Shown: positions 53,830 through 62,797, counted from the stretch's first letter. The stretch: DNA of 64,000 nt from Rhizobium subbaraonis (GCF_900220975.1 NZ_OBQD01000016.1:73547-137546), one strand, 5' to 3'. Notes: a model not told the origin generated them from the sequence alone. Translations and numbers: made by a program.

Positions 53830-55620
53830 ATGTATCTTGTCACGCTCGATCCACGCGCGCTGAAAGACAATCCCGACAAGACCCGTCAGTCGAAATCTTC
53901 GCCACAGGCAGATGCCCTGCTTTTGGCTACCATCAAGGCCGTCGGGATCATCCAGCCGCCTGTCGTCGAACCAGAACAGGGCGGCGGTAACGGCTATATC
54001 ATCGATATCGGTCATCGCCGCGTGCGCCAGGCGATCGCCGCTGGGCTTGAGGAGATTCAGGTTCTCGTCGCCGACGCGGCAAACGACAATGGCGCCATGC
54101 GCTCCATGGTGGAAAACATCGCGCGCGAGCCGCTCAATCCGGTTGATCAATGGCGCGGCATCGAACGGCTCGTGGCTCTCGGCTGGACAGAGGAAGCCAT
54201 CGCTCTTGCCCTCACATTGCATGTGCGGCAGGTTCGCAAGCTCAGGCTTCTCGCCAATGTGTTGCCTGCGATGCTCGATCAGATGGCGCTTGGCGACATG
54301 CCGTCCGAGCAGCAGTTGCGGACCATCGCGTCCGCCAGCGTCGAAGAACAGAAGCAGGTGTGGAAGGCCAACAAGCCGAAGAAGGGCGAGCGGGCATCCT
54401 GGCACCAGATTGCCAGCGCGCTTACGAAGAAGCGCCTGTATGCCAAGGATGCCAGCTTCGGTGATGATCTCGCAACGGCTTACGGCATCGAATGGGTCGA
54501 AGACCTGTTCGCACCAGCTGACGAGGATACGCGCTACACGACCAATGTCGAAGGCTTCCTCGGTGCGCAGCACGAATGGATGACCGCCAACCTGCCCAAG
54601 CGCGGTGCCATCGTCGAGGTCAATTCCTGGGGACAGCCCGAGCTGCCCAGGAAGGCCGATCGCGTCTACGGCAAGCCGCAGAAATCGGACCATGCCGGCA
54701 TCTATCTCGATCGTGATGGTAAAGTGCAGACGGTCTATTATCGTCTTCCCGAAGTGAAGAAGCCGAAGGCCGCCAGTGGTGCGACGGCGGGTGGTGCCGG
54801 CGATGTCGACGACGATACGATCGTCAGTGCAAAGCCACGTCCCGATGTCACGCAAAAGGGCCTCGACATGGTCGGGGACTTTCGCACGGACGCCCTGCAT
54901 GAGGCACTCGGCCGCGCACCGATTGAGGACGACACTTTGCTGGCGTTGCTCGTCCTTGCCTTCGCAGGCACCAACGTTCGCGTCGATTCCGGCGCCGGGG
55001 ACACTGTCTTTGGCCAGAAACGCTTTGCCCGCCATGTTGTCCGCCTGATCGATGAGAACGGCAAACTGTCCTTCGATCTCGACACCCTGCGGGTGGTTGC
55101 CCGCTCGACGCTTGTCGAGGTGCTGTCATGCCGGCGCGGCATGTCGAACAGCGGGGTCATTTCCCGGATCGCCGGCGATGCCATCGGGGCAGACGGCTAT
55201 CTGCCGAACATGGGCACCGAAGACTTCCTGCTTTGCTTGTCGCGTCAGGCGCTGGAGGCATCCTGCAAGGAGGCTTCGGTTCTTCCGCGCCAGAAGGTGC
55301 GGGAAACCCGCGCTGCGCTGGTTGACCACTATCAGGACGGGCATTTCGTGCACCCGTCGGCTCTCTTCGCACCGGAAGCCGGCGACGTCGCAGACCTGAT
55401 CAAGCGCGGCGAGGTCATCGACATCGATGATGACGGTCCGGGCAGCGACGAGGAGGAGTTTGAAGTCTCTGATGATGCCGAAACTGGCACTGAGGCTGCC
55501 GACGGTGAGCCGTCCGAAGCCAGCGATGATGAACCGGATCAGGGTCCGGCTGATACTGACGGATCGGACGCTGCCACGCCTGACGATGACGACAGCGCCT
55601 ACGGCATCGCCGCCGAGTAG
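53830..55620 (+). CDS. Orphan ParB-like protein with acidic tail
   Basis: 596 residues from the ATG at 53830 (MYLVTLDPRALKDNPDKTRQ). The ParB/RepB N-terminal domain contains IDIGHRRVRQAIAAGLEEIQ (GHRR box) and MRSMVENIAREPLNPVDQWR; a helix-turn-helix follows (EEAIALALTLHVRQVRKLRL). The rest is long and unassigned and ends in a strongly acidic tail of 75 residues (EEEFEVSDDAETGTEAADGE). No ParA partner lies beside it. It is separate from RepB and is probably a plasmid-specific DNA-binding protein. A terminator follows. Confidence 0.9.
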   Translation: MYLVTLDPRALKDNPDKTRQSKSSPQADALLLATIKAVGIIQPPVVEPEQGGGNGYIIDIGHRRVRQAIAAGLEEIQVLVADAANDNGAMRSMVENIAREPLNPVDQWRGIERLVALGWTEEAIALALTLHVRQVRKLRLLANVLPAMLDQMALGDMPSEQQLRTIASASVEEQKQVWKANKPKKGERASWHQIASALTKKRLYAKDASFGDDLATAYGIEWVEDLFAPADEDTRYTTNVEGFLGAQHEWMTANLPKRGAIVEVNSWGQPELPRKADRVYGKPQKSDHAGIYLDRDGKVQTVYYRLPEVKKPKAASGATAGGAGDVDDDTIVSAKPRPDVTQKGLDMVGDFRTDALHEALGRAPIEDDTLLALLVLAFAGTNVRVDSGAGDTVFGQKRFARHVVRLIDENGKLSFDLDTLRVVARSTLVEVLSCRRGMSNSGVISRIAGDAIGADGYLPNMGTEDFLLCLSRQALEASCKEASVLPRQKVRETRAALVDHYQDGHFVHPSALFAPEAGDVADLIKRGEVIDIDDDGPGSDEEEFEVSDDAETGTEAADGEPSEASDDEPDQGPADTDGSDAATPDDDDSAYGIAAE

Positions 55621-55652
55621 CCGCTTCACCTCACCCAGTTCCAGACCAACTT

Positions 55653-55679
55653 CCGCCGCCGGCTTATCACCGGCGGCGG
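55653..55679 (+). terminator. Terminator after the ParB-like gene
   Basis: CCGCCGCCGG, loop CTTATCA, CCGGCGGCGG, then TTTCGTTT: a 10-bp perfect stem with a T-rich tail. Confidence 0.85.
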
Positions 55680-55716
55680 TTTCGTTTCCAGCCTCTCAAA
55701 CCACAGGAGAAATCGA

Positions 55717-56190
55717 ATGTCTGCGTCTCTCGTTTTCAAACTCGTCCCCATCGGTTCCGTTGTTTCCTGGTCCGATGGCACACCACGTCCGCCGGAGCGT
55801 CACAAGAAAAAGCTTGCCGCGTGGAAGACCAGAAACAGCTCCGGCCGACTGATCCGCAAGCAGCCCACCCAGACCCGCGGTAGCTATACCGCGCCCGATT
55901 GCTTCACCATCCATGAAGGTGACCACGGCAGCAACGGCACCATCGTGCTTCGCGTCTATCGTACCTTCGACGTCGGAGCGTGCTCCCTGAGTTTTTCAGT
56001 GGTCGAACGTCCCGCGATCGGCTCGGTGCGGATCTTCGATCGTGCCGGCGAGGGCGCGGAGCTCGTTCATGTCGCTGCCAATCGCTCCGCAGCTGAAGAA
56101 TGGCTCACCCGCCACCGGCATCCGCACGCCGTCCTGGAAGACGTCGAACGCACCCAAGAGAGCCCTTCTGCGGAGCAGGCTGCCGCGTAA
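55717..56190 (+). CDS. Unknown protein, paralog A
   Basis: 157 residues (MSASLVFKLVPIGSVVSWSD). It is homologous to the next gene: PIGSVVSWSDGTPRPPERH against PVGSTICWTDGKPRPPENH, and ERPAIGSVRIFDRAGEGAEL against DRPAVGSFRIFDGAGADAEL. No known domain or membrane segment is seen. ATG follows CAGGAGAAATCG. It is preceded by a terminator, so it has its own promoter. Confidence 0.8.
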   Translation: MSASLVFKLVPIGSVVSWSDGTPRPPERHKKKLAAWKTRNSSGRLIRKQPTQTRGSYTAPDCFTIHEGDHGSNGTIVLRVYRTFDVGACSLSFSVVERPAIGSVRIFDRAGEGAELVHVAANRSAAEEWLTRHRHPHAVLEDVERTQESPSAEQAAA

Positions 56191-56286
56191 GCTGCCCATC
56201 CTTCCCGCCTCGAAGAGGCCTTCCGCCGTCGGACCTTGTCCGGCGGCGCTCCTGTTTCGACCCTTGCAATGAAAAGGAGGACATTG

Positions 56287-56760
56287 ATGTCCGCACTCAT
56301 GATCTTCGACCGCGTGCCGGTCGGTTCCACTATCTGCTGGACGGATGGCAAGCCGCGTCCGCCGGAGAACCACATCCGCGCGCTTGCCGGATGGAAACGC
56401 GACAATGCCGAGGGACGGCTGGTGCGCAAACGCAGCCATTCTGTCATGGGTCAGTCACTCGTCCCGGCGAGCTTCAAGGTCGCCACGGACGGTATCGACG
56501 ATCTCGGCGCCGTTATCGGCCCCGACTTCAGGACGTTTCCTGTCGACAGCACCTTCCACTTTATGATTGTCGATCGCCCCGCGGTCGGTTCCTTCCGCAT
56601 TTTCGACGGCGCCGGTGCAGATGCCGAACTCCTCCATCTCGCCTCGAGCCGCGAACATGCCGACGTCTGGGTAAAGAACTGTGGTTTCGCCGTCACGACA
56701 ATCGTCGAGGTGACCGCGGACGAAATCGCCGCCGATCGGATCGAAGGGAGGGCAGCATGA
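56287..56760 (+). CDS. Unknown protein, paralog B
   Basis: 157 residues, the same length as paralog A, with a start ATG at 56287 after AAAGGAGG. The C-terminal 20 residues differ. A hairpin (about 56225-56248) lies between the two genes. The end overlaps the next start by 4 bp (ATGA). The pair arose by tandem duplication; function is unknown. Confidence 0.8.
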   Translation: MSALMIFDRVPVGSTICWTDGKPRPPENHIRALAGWKRDNAEGRLVRKRSHSVMGQSLVPASFKVATDGIDDLGAVIGPDFRTFPVDSTFHFMIVDRPAVGSFRIFDGAGADAELLHLASSREHADVWVKNCGFAVTTIVEVTADEIAADRIEGRAA

Positions 56761-57647
56761 ACGACCCCGTCACCACCGATCCCGCAATAATCCCAGAAGA
56801 TTCAGGGGTAGAGTTCGCGCGCAGCGCGGAGGACTTTCCGGTCGCCCGTATCGGCGACATTACGCTTGCCATGCTGCCGTTCCCCAAGGGCGACGGCTTC
56901 CTCGCCAGTGCCTGGCGGATATCCAGGCCGCTTACCGAGATGAGGCGAGAGGACTTTTACGGGCATGAAGGCCGGTTGGCCGACGAGAACGCATTCCGTG
57001 ACCGGGTGTTTGAGACGGCCCAGCATCGTCGCGAGCTTTCGACCCTCAACCGTGTGCAGACACGAATGGCCCGCAGCACGCCATGGGGCGCCTCGCAAAT
57101 GGCGACGGTTTATGCCGAGGGCGTGACGTCGCACATGACGGCAGGCCACGGCGGCTTCCATCTGTCGGTGGAACGGAATGACCTGATCCACCCGGCGCTG
57201 CGTAAAGAAAGCCGGTGGTACGAAGAAGATGCCGAATGGGCGATCGTCGCACTGACGTTCCCGGATCTGTTCACCACCTATGAACGCCGTATCGCCGGCG
57301 ATACGATCCGCAATACATGGCCTGACGCGTGGGAAACGATCCACGGCTGCATCCTTGACCCTGCCGAGTCCTGGGCCAAGGCGCGCAGGCTTTTCGACGA
57401 GGGGCATGCAGATGACTGGGTCGTGATTTCAGCGATCCTCTCCAGCCACCATGCCGGCATGACCGAAGTGATCGCCACACTCGGCGGCAGGCGAGACCTC
57501 GATGCCTTGGAGCGCCGGTATCTCGTGCCCAGTCCCGAATATGCGACGAGAAGTCCGTTCGGCTTCGTCATCGATATGGACCGACATCAGCCCTATGACG
57601 GCCCCTCCAGCTTCATCGGCTGGGACCCGGGGAGGACGGCCGCATGA
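56757..57647 (+). CDS. DUF7007-like plasmid protein
   Basis: 296 residues from the overlapping ATG. It contains WGASQMATVYAEGVTSHMTA and GHGGFHLSVERNDLIHPALR, with RESRWYEEDAEWAIVALTFP after, the pattern I associate with DUF7007. The N-terminal part includes IGDITLAMLPFPKGDGFLAS. Function unknown. The stop overlaps the next start (ATGA), continuing the operon. Confidence 0.75.
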   Translation: MNDPVTTDPAIIPEDSGVEFARSAEDFPVARIGDITLAMLPFPKGDGFLASAWRISRPLTEMRREDFYGHEGRLADENAFRDRVFETAQHRRELSTLNRVQTRMARSTPWGASQMATVYAEGVTSHMTAGHGGFHLSVERNDLIHPALRKESRWYEEDAEWAIVALTFPDLFTTYERRIAGDTIRNTWPDAWETIHGCILDPAESWAKARRLFDEGHADDWVVISAILSSHHAGMTEVIATLGGRRDLDALERRYLVPSPEYATRSPFGFVIDMDRHQPYDGPSSFIGWDPGRTAA

Positions 57648-57979
57648 AACCCATCAGCCCTCGCATGTTGTTGACCCGCATGGAGGCAGCACATCGCGAG
57701 ACCCGGCATCATCTCGATCGCGTTCACCGGCAGATCGCCGGCCGCGCCGAACGCATCGCGATCACGCAGAAGGCGAAAGCCAGACACCTCGCCCGCAAAC
57801 GGACAGGGTCACGAAGGAGCCGCAACGACGAGACGGTGTTCCGTGCGCATCTCGATCGCCTGCAATTCGAAAGGCGTCTGGAACTCGATGGCCTCACAGG
57901 CAAACTGGCTCGCCAGGAGCAGGCCATCGACACGCTGCGACGAAAACTCGGCGAAGAGGCCGGCCGCAGGGTTGCGTGA
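57644..57979 (+). CDS. Small basic coiled-coil protein
   Basis: 111 residues, very Arg/Lys-rich, with a coiled coil (MEAAHRETRHHLDRVHRQIA; LEFERRLELD-like segment; LARQEQAIDTLRRKLGEEAG). It is coupled to the previous gene (ATGA). The family is unknown; basic charge suggests nucleic acid contact. Confidence 0.7.
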   Translation: MKPISPRMLLTRMEAAHRETRHHLDRVHRQIAGRAERIAITQKAKARHLARKRTGSRRSRNDETVFRAHLDRLQFERRLELDGLTGKLARQEQAIDTLRRKLGEEAGRRVA

Positions 57980-58388
57980 GCGGCTCACAGGGACGGTCTT
58001 GCGAAGGGGACGCGGGGTGCTGACTCGGTGATCGCCAACTGTGGTGAGGGCGCGTCATTGTCAGGCGGGTATCCCACCACGCCTTTCCGATGATGCCTTC
58101 GGCCCCTTGCCGCTCCGCCCCTCGGTTGTGTTGCGGCCTAATCCGGCGGCCGTTTGCTTCAAGGCCGCTATCGCGCCGCGGGGCGGCCGGAACAGCCTGC
58201 CTCTCATCACCAGCCCGCGTCCCGCGCAGGGCTACACCCCGCTTGGCCGCAGGCCGATGACGCTCGCCATGGCCGCCCCGGACCCTGAAGCAACCGTCAT
58301 TCCGCCGGCTTTTCCAGACCGCACCCGAGGGACGGAGCGGCAAGGGGTCGCTTCGGGTCCCCGGAGGAAACCCGAGAAGGAAACCCTC
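57980..58388. other. GC-rich leader before the next backbone gene
   Basis: 409 bp without a supported gene. It contains CCTCGGTTGTGTTGCGGCC at 58121-58139, a weaker copy of the 19-bp leader word seen at 59750 and 62687. The region just before the next gene (GGAGGAAACCCGAGAAGG) is a strong ribosome binding area. Confidence 0.5.
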
Positions 58389-58988
58389 ATGGCCAAGTCC
58401 GCAACCCCCTCCCGTCAGTCCCCCCGCCCGTCGGCGCGCGTCGTCCAGCTCCGCAAGGGTGCAACCCTCGAAATGGTTCGGCTCACTTGCCCCGATACCG
58501 CGCAGGCGCTACTGATCGCCGAAAGCTTCGGGACCGCCGTCGTCGATAGCGACGGCATCCGCGACCTGCATGAGCGGCTGATCATCGAAACCGCAGACAG
58601 CCTTTCTGAGGGCCTGGGCGAGCGGGCGATGCAGATCCATCTCCAGCGTGTCGTCGGCGCCTATGTCGGGTCCGCTCATGGTGCGGGACAGTTTTACAGC
58701 CGCGCCGTCACCGAAGCTCGCGATGCGACGGCCAAGGCGGCCAATGACGCCCGCGATGAGGACCTCGATGGTCCGGTTGGTTACGACAGCGCCGCCCAGC
58801 GCAAACGCGAGTTTGCCGCGGACATGGCCATACAGTCCCACGCGCTGCGGATGGCGGCCGAAGGTGCCGTCGCAGCCTATGAACAGGTGGTCGGTGAAAG
58901 CTGGAAGCCGTTCGACCGCCCGGTCGAAAATCCCGGACAAAATCTCGACCGCAAGGCTGCGGCCGCGCAGTTGGCGGCTTTCGACTGA
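58389..58988 (+). CDS. Unknown plasmid backbone protein
   Basis: 199 residues from the ATG at 58389 (MAKSATPSRQSPRPSARVVQ). The N-terminal 25 residues are basic and probably disordered; the rest is helical, with DIHERL-like DLHERLIIETADSLSEGLGE and AAQRKREFAADMAIQSHALR. The family is not recognised. A perfect terminator follows the stop. Confidence 0.75.
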   Translation: MAKSATPSRQSPRPSARVVQLRKGATLEMVRLTCPDTAQALLIAESFGTAVVDSDGIRDLHERLIIETADSLSEGLGERAMQIHLQRVVGAYVGSAHGAGQFYSRAVTEARDATAKAANDARDEDLDGPVGYDSAAQRKREFAADMAIQSHALRMAAEGAVAAYEQVVGESWKPFDRPVENPGQNLDRKAAAAQLAAFD

Positions 58989-58999
58989 TCCGCTTGATG

Positions 59000-59024
59000 G
59001 CGGGGCTTCGGCCCCGCTTTTTTT
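59000..59024 (+). terminator. Strong Rho-independent terminator
   Basis: GCGGGGC, loop TTCG, GCCCCGC, then seven T. It is a textbook terminator 11 bp after the stop. Confidence 0.93.
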
Positions 59025-59126
59025 GTGCCTATAGCGGTGCCCGCCTCGGCCAGTTTCGCCGTGCAGCCGTTTAACCGTCGCAGTTTGTCACTATATCCCC
59101 TGGACGGCGTTATCGATGGGGATGAC

Positions 59127-59561
59127 ATGAATAACGAACAGGCGTCCGAAGTGAAACCCTGGACCACCTCGCAAGGCCCGGTTACTGCCAGTGCCAATGA
59201 TCTCAAAAAAGCTGCTGCCATCAACGAATTGCTGATCGACGTTGCGGCGATCCTTCCGCGAAAGGAAACTGATCCGGTTTTGCCATTCGAGATCGGCATC
59301 TTCGAGCAATTCAGTGCCCGACTTCAGCCTGGAATCGCCAGGATCCGTCTTCGCCGCGCTGTCGCCGCCTACGCGGCGGCAAAAAATTACCTGCTGGCCT
59401 GCGCCCAGCCGGATGCCATGCGCCACGATATTGCCGGGCGCCCGACATCGCCGGTCAGTGCCGACGACAGAATGGCGGCGCAACGGCGCGTGACGGAAAT
59501 CCGCCGCCAAAGAAAATTGCAAGCCGATATTGCCGGCATCAGCGGTACCCAACAGGGTTGA
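59127..59561 (+). CDS. ProQ/FinO-family RNA-binding protein
   Basis: 144 residues from the ATG at 59127. The ProQ/FinO fold is recognised from LPFEIGIFEQFSARLQPGIA, RIRLRRAVAAYAAAKNYLLA and the following ARHDIAGRP-type segment (MRHDIAGRPTSPVSADDRMA). Residues 1-45 are a linker. FinO-family proteins bind stem-loop RNAs and on plasmids control conjugation or copy number through antisense RNA. It is a candidate partner of the antisense RNA at 30.6 kb, but that is only a guess. The gene stands alone between a terminator and the ArdC leader. Confidence 0.75.
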   Translation: MNNEQASEVKPWTTSQGPVTASANDLKKAAAINELLIDVAAILPRKETDPVLPFEIGIFEQFSARLQPGIARIRLRRAVAAYAAAKNYLLACAQPDAMRHDIAGRPTSPVSADDRMAAQRRVTEIRRQRKLQADIAGISGTQQG

Positions 59562-59862
59562 ACCCATCCACCGCCGTCACGCTGACAGTGCTCGACCCTA
59601 TTGTGGTCTTCGGTTGAAGGCAGTCGTGGGTGGCGCCGCCGCCGTGAACGCATCGATGAACAACAGGCTTTGAAAGGTCGCTGCAATGCGGCCCCGTCCT
59701 TGCTGTCGGTCCTGCAGGAGCCGGCGGCAAGCCGCAACGGCTGCGCCGTCCTCCACTGCGTTGCGGCCGTTCCGGTGCGGCCCGCCCCCTGACAGCTCCT
59801 GCCACGGTCCCTCCGCGACGGGGCCGCAATGGCGCGGCCTCCTGAATGGAGGGCAAAGAAAA
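59562..59862. promoter_or_regulatory. GC-rich leader of the ArdC gene
   Basis: 301 bp. It carries the word CCTCCACTGCGTTGCGGCC at 59750-59768, matching 18 of 19 bases of a copy before the DUF736 gene (62687), at nearly the same distance from the start codon (95 and 93 bp). The shared word and spacing suggest a common regulatory signal. Confidence 0.6.
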
Positions 59863-60792
59863 ATGAACAGGAAAGAAGAACACAGCGATCGAAGCGATAT
59901 CTATTCCCGGATCACCAACCGGATCGTTGCCGATCTGGAAAAGGGCGTCCGGCCGTGGATGAAACCCTGGAGTTCCGCCAACGCCGCTGGTCGGGTTACC
60001 CGGCCGCTGCGCCACAACGGACAGCCCTATTCCGGCATGAACGTCCTCCTGTTGTGGTCGGAGGGTATCGCGCGAGGCTTTGCCTCACAGACCTGGATGA
60101 CGTTCAAACAGGCCTTGCAGCTGGATGCTGCCGTGCGCAAGGGCGAGACCGGTTCCACCGTCGTCTTCGCCAGCCGCTTCACAAAGTCCGAGGACGATGG
60201 AAAGGGCGGCGAGGTCGATCGGGAGATCCCGTTCCTGAAGGCCTACAGCGTATTCAATGTCGAACAGATCGACGGTCTGCCCGACCATTATTACCATCAT
60301 CCGGTCGTGCAGATCGATCCCGTCGAGCGCCTCGAACAGGTTGACCGGTTCTTTCGCCGCACCGGGGCCCTTATCCGGCATGGCGGTAGCCAGGCCTATT
60401 ATTCGCCGGTCATGGACTACATCCAGATGCCACCCTTCGAGACGTTCAAGGATGCGGCCAGCTACTATGCAACCCTGAGTCATGAGGCAACCCATTGGAC
60501 TGCAAGTCCGGAGAGGGTCGGACGCGACCTCAGCCGCTATGCCAAGGACAGATCGGAGCGCAGCCGCGAAGAGCTGATTGCCGAGCTGGGAAGCGTTTTC
60601 CTAGCCGCAGACCTGGGAATCTCCCCCGAGCTCGAACCACGGCCCGATCATGCAAGTTACCTCCACTCATGGTTGAAGGTGCTGGGCGAAGACAAGCGTG
60701 CAATCTTCCAGGCGGCGGCCCACGCGCAAGGCGCCACCGCCTATCTGCATGGCTTGCAGCCGAACGGCGCTGAACACAGGGAGGCTGCGTGA
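59863..60792 (+). CDS. ardC: ArdC-family antirestriction protein
   Basis: 309 residues from the ATG at 59863. The N-terminal ssDNA-binding part includes IYSRITNRIVADLEKGVRPW, NAAGRVTRPLRHNGQPYSGM and FASQTWMTFKQALQLDAAVR. The C-terminal zincin-like part shows LSHEATHWTASPERVGRDLS and REELIAELGSVFLAADLGIS, with the HEXXH zinc motif written HEATH. ArdC protects incoming single-stranded plasmid DNA from restriction, which fits a transferable replicon. The stop overlaps the next start (TGATG). Confidence 0.93.
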   Translation: MNRKEEHSDRSDIYSRITNRIVADLEKGVRPWMKPWSSANAAGRVTRPLRHNGQPYSGMNVLLLWSEGIARGFASQTWMTFKQALQLDAAVRKGETGSTVVFASRFTKSEDDGKGGEVDREIPFLKAYSVFNVEQIDGLPDHYYHHPVVQIDPVERLEQVDRFFRRTGALIRHGGSQAYYSPVMDYIQMPPFETFKDAASYYATLSHEATHWTASPERVGRDLSRYAKDRSERSREELIAELGSVFLAADLGISPELEPRPDHASYLHSWLKVLGEDKRAIFQAAAHAQGATAYLHGLQPNGAEHREAA

Positions 60793-61319
60793 TGGCCATC
60801 CCTTACATGAGATTGCCCATCCTCGCGTGCTCGGCGACCAAACGAGACGGTCCTCGATACATGCCGACCATCGACCGCTACGATGGCCCGCTCTGGCCGA
60901 CGCTGCGCACGGTCGATCCGCGAAGGCAGAAGGCGCAAGTCGCAGTTCTTTCCGCCCATCTCGGCTTCGGGGCCGCAGAAATGCCGATCGAGATCTACGA
61001 TGCCCGTATGACCGAAACGATGGTCGCTGCGATGAAGAGCGGCGATCTCGGAACACGCTGGTCGCGTCCCACTTCTCATGTCCGCGTCATGCCCTCCGGC
61101 GAACATCCGGGAATGCACATCGCCTCGTTCACCGAGCATCGGAAATTTGCCTTTTGCGATGTCGGGCTCACCGGCGGGTATCACTATCTCGACGTCATGC
61201 GGCACCTTGTCGATCTGTTTAGCAAAGCGGGCTATGTCACAGGCGATGCCCGGATCACGGAGATCAATCGATCCATCGGCTTGATGCGACGCGACCTGCG
61301 CCGCTGTGCCGATCCTTGA
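60792..61319 (+). CDS. DUF6884/YaaA-like small plasmid protein
   Basis: 175 residues. The opening LPILACSATKRDGPRYMPTI with DRYDGPLWPTLRT resembles the CS-TKR and YDGP words of the DUF6884/YaaA-like group. The C-terminal half (HYLDVMRHLVDLFSKAGYVT) is less clear. It is coupled to ardC by the TGATG overlap and overlaps the next gene by 14 bp. Function unknown. Confidence 0.7.
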   Translation: MAIPYMRLPILACSATKRDGPRYMPTIDRYDGPLWPTLRTVDPRRQKAQVAVLSAHLGFGAAEMPIEIYDARMTETMVAAMKSGDLGTRWSRPTSHVRVMPSGEHPGMHIASFTEHRKFAFCDVGLTGGYHYLDVMRHLVDLFSKAGYVTGDARITEINRSIGLMRRDLRRCADP

Positions 61320-61902
61320 TGAAGATGAGGACGGTGAAATCGTCACAGTCGCCACCCGTCAGACCAGGAGCGAGACAATCTCGATCGGCATGATCCGACG
61401 CCAATGCACCTCCGACTACAAGATCGTTCCGATCCGCAGGAAGGTACCCGAGCTTGCAGGGCTCACACGCCGGAGGTCTCCCGGCGAACCGGTTGTGGAA
61501 CAATGGATCGGCATCTCGACAGATGAAGTCATCAGGATGAAACCAAGCCGGGAGGCATGGCAAGCCAATCGCTGGCCACTGATTGAACAGCGCATGAGCC
61601 GACGCGACTGCCTTGCGTGGCTGCGCCGCCATGACTATCCCGAGCCCCCGAAATCCGCCTGCATCGGGTGCCCCTTCCATGACGATGCACGCTGGCGCTT
61701 CATGCGCGATCACGACACCGATGCCTGGATCGATGCGGTCGACGTCGACCGCGCCATTCGCAGCGGATTGCGCGGCATTCGCGGCAAGGTCTTTCTCCAT
61801 CGCTCCGCCGTGCCACTTGAAGAGGCGGACCTGTCGACGGCCGCAGACCACGGCCAGCTCGATCTGTGGCCGAATGAATGCGAGGGTATGTGCGGTGTCT
61901 GA
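61306..61902 (+). CDS. PAPS-reductase-like protein lacking its N-terminal PP-loop
   Basis: 198 residues from a GTG at 61306; a TGA stop lies 22 bp upstream in this frame. It carries the C-terminal half of phage/plasmid adenine-nucleotide alpha-hydrolase proteins: GMIRRQCTSDYKIVPIRRKV, VVEQWIGISTDEVIRMKPSR, PPKSACIGCPFHDDARWRFM and TAADHGQLDLWPNECEGMCG. The N-terminal PP-loop (SGGxDS) that binds ATP is missing, so the gene is probably truncated by a deletion fused to the end of the previous gene. The cysteine set may still bind a metal. Confidence 0.75.
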   Translation: MPILDEDEDGEIVTVATRQTRSETISIGMIRRQCTSDYKIVPIRRKVPELAGLTRRRSPGEPVVEQWIGISTDEVIRMKPSREAWQANRWPLIEQRMSRRDCLAWLRRHDYPEPPKSACIGCPFHDDARWRFMRDHDTDAWIDAVDVDRAIRSGLRGIRGKVFLHRSAVPLEEADLSTAADHGQLDLWPNECEGMCGV

Positions 61903-62236
61903 TCGATCCTCCAGCGCCGAAGTGCGCAACCCTCTTCTGAGACTGCCCGCGGCGCAAAAAATGCGATCCCTGTCACCGGAAGCGCGTGCGGTTCTGGCAG
62001 AGCTTCTGCGGGAGCTGTCGTTCGACGCGCGAGAGCGCGCCGAACGGAGCTGGCGACAGAACAAGGCGCCGATGGCGGTCTACTGGAAAGCCGTTGCCGT
62101 CTATGCCGGGCATCTCTATCGGATCGCGCGTCTGACAGGAGCCCGGTGCGAGCGGGCGAGCGCGACCCGTGCCTCAGAGGCAGAAGTCGGCGATGGCGCC
62201 CCCGGACATGACACCCCGCGTTCTGATCCGCGGTGA
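61895..62236 (+). CDS. Small unknown plasmid protein
   Basis: 113 residues from a GTG at 61895 that overlaps the previous stop (GTGTCTGA). The middle is helical (SPEARAVLAELLRELSFDAR, WKAVAVYAGHLYRIARLTGA). It resembles a protein often found downstream of PAPS-reductase-like genes, but no domain name can be given. The 3' end overlaps the next small frame by 29 bp. Confidence 0.6.
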   Translation: MSDRSSSAEVRNPLLRLPAAQKMRSLSPEARAVLAELLRELSFDARERAERSWRQNKAPMAVYWKAVAVYAGHLYRIARLTGARCERASATRASEAEVGDGAPGHDTPRSDPR

Positions 62237-62345
62237 ACCGGACAAGGCGGTCTTCATCCCTTTCGGCAGGGTTGCCGACGGCAGATATCCGGTGCCGCCG
62301 CTGACGCGTCACATGGATGAGGTGAGCTGTGCCGTGAGTCGGTGA
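62208..62345 (+). CDS. Very small unknown protein
   Basis: 45 residues: MTPRVLIRGEPDKAVFIPFG then RVADGRYPVPPLTRHMDEVS. The overlap with the previous gene and an upstream GGCGCCCCC do not clearly support a start, but the composition is natural. Too short to identify. Confidence 0.45.
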   Translation: MTPRVLIRGEPDKAVFIPFGRVADGRYPVPPLTRHMDEVSCAVSR

Positions 62346-62797
62346 AGTCCACCCGTGCGCTGCCTCAAACGCAGCGGGAGGGGCAGGCGGGAAATCCGAC
62401 GTCCCGGAAAAAGTCGTCGCCAGACGAAAGCGCCAGCATGCGGCCGATCCCGAAAGTCCGTGCCACCGAAAGAGTCCGTTCGAAGCCGGGGACCGCCGAG
62501 ACCCCGCGCCCTGCCAGGTTCCTACGCCCTTGACACCGGTGCACCCACGCAGACCTCGATGGAACTGGTGTGACCGCAAGGCGCCTGCGGCTCGATCGGC
62601 CGACCGCAACGACCGGTCCGGACTATTTTCCGCCGCCCGGCGAGCCGGGCTTTGCATCGCGAAACAAAATAGCCCGCTCCAGCCGCCCTCCACTGCGTTC
62701 CGGCCCCTGAAGGGGTGCAGTGCCGATCGCTCCCGGTCCTTACACCGTCATCGAGGCAGCGATGGGCGCAGCCCGATCACACGAAAGGAACCAAGTC
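62346..62797. promoter_or_regulatory. GC-rich leader of the DUF736 gene
   Basis: 452 bp without a supported gene. It contains CCTCCACTGCGTTCCGGCC at 62687-62705, the partner of the word before ardC. A GAAAGGAACC ribosome binding site precedes the next ATG. Confidence 0.55.
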
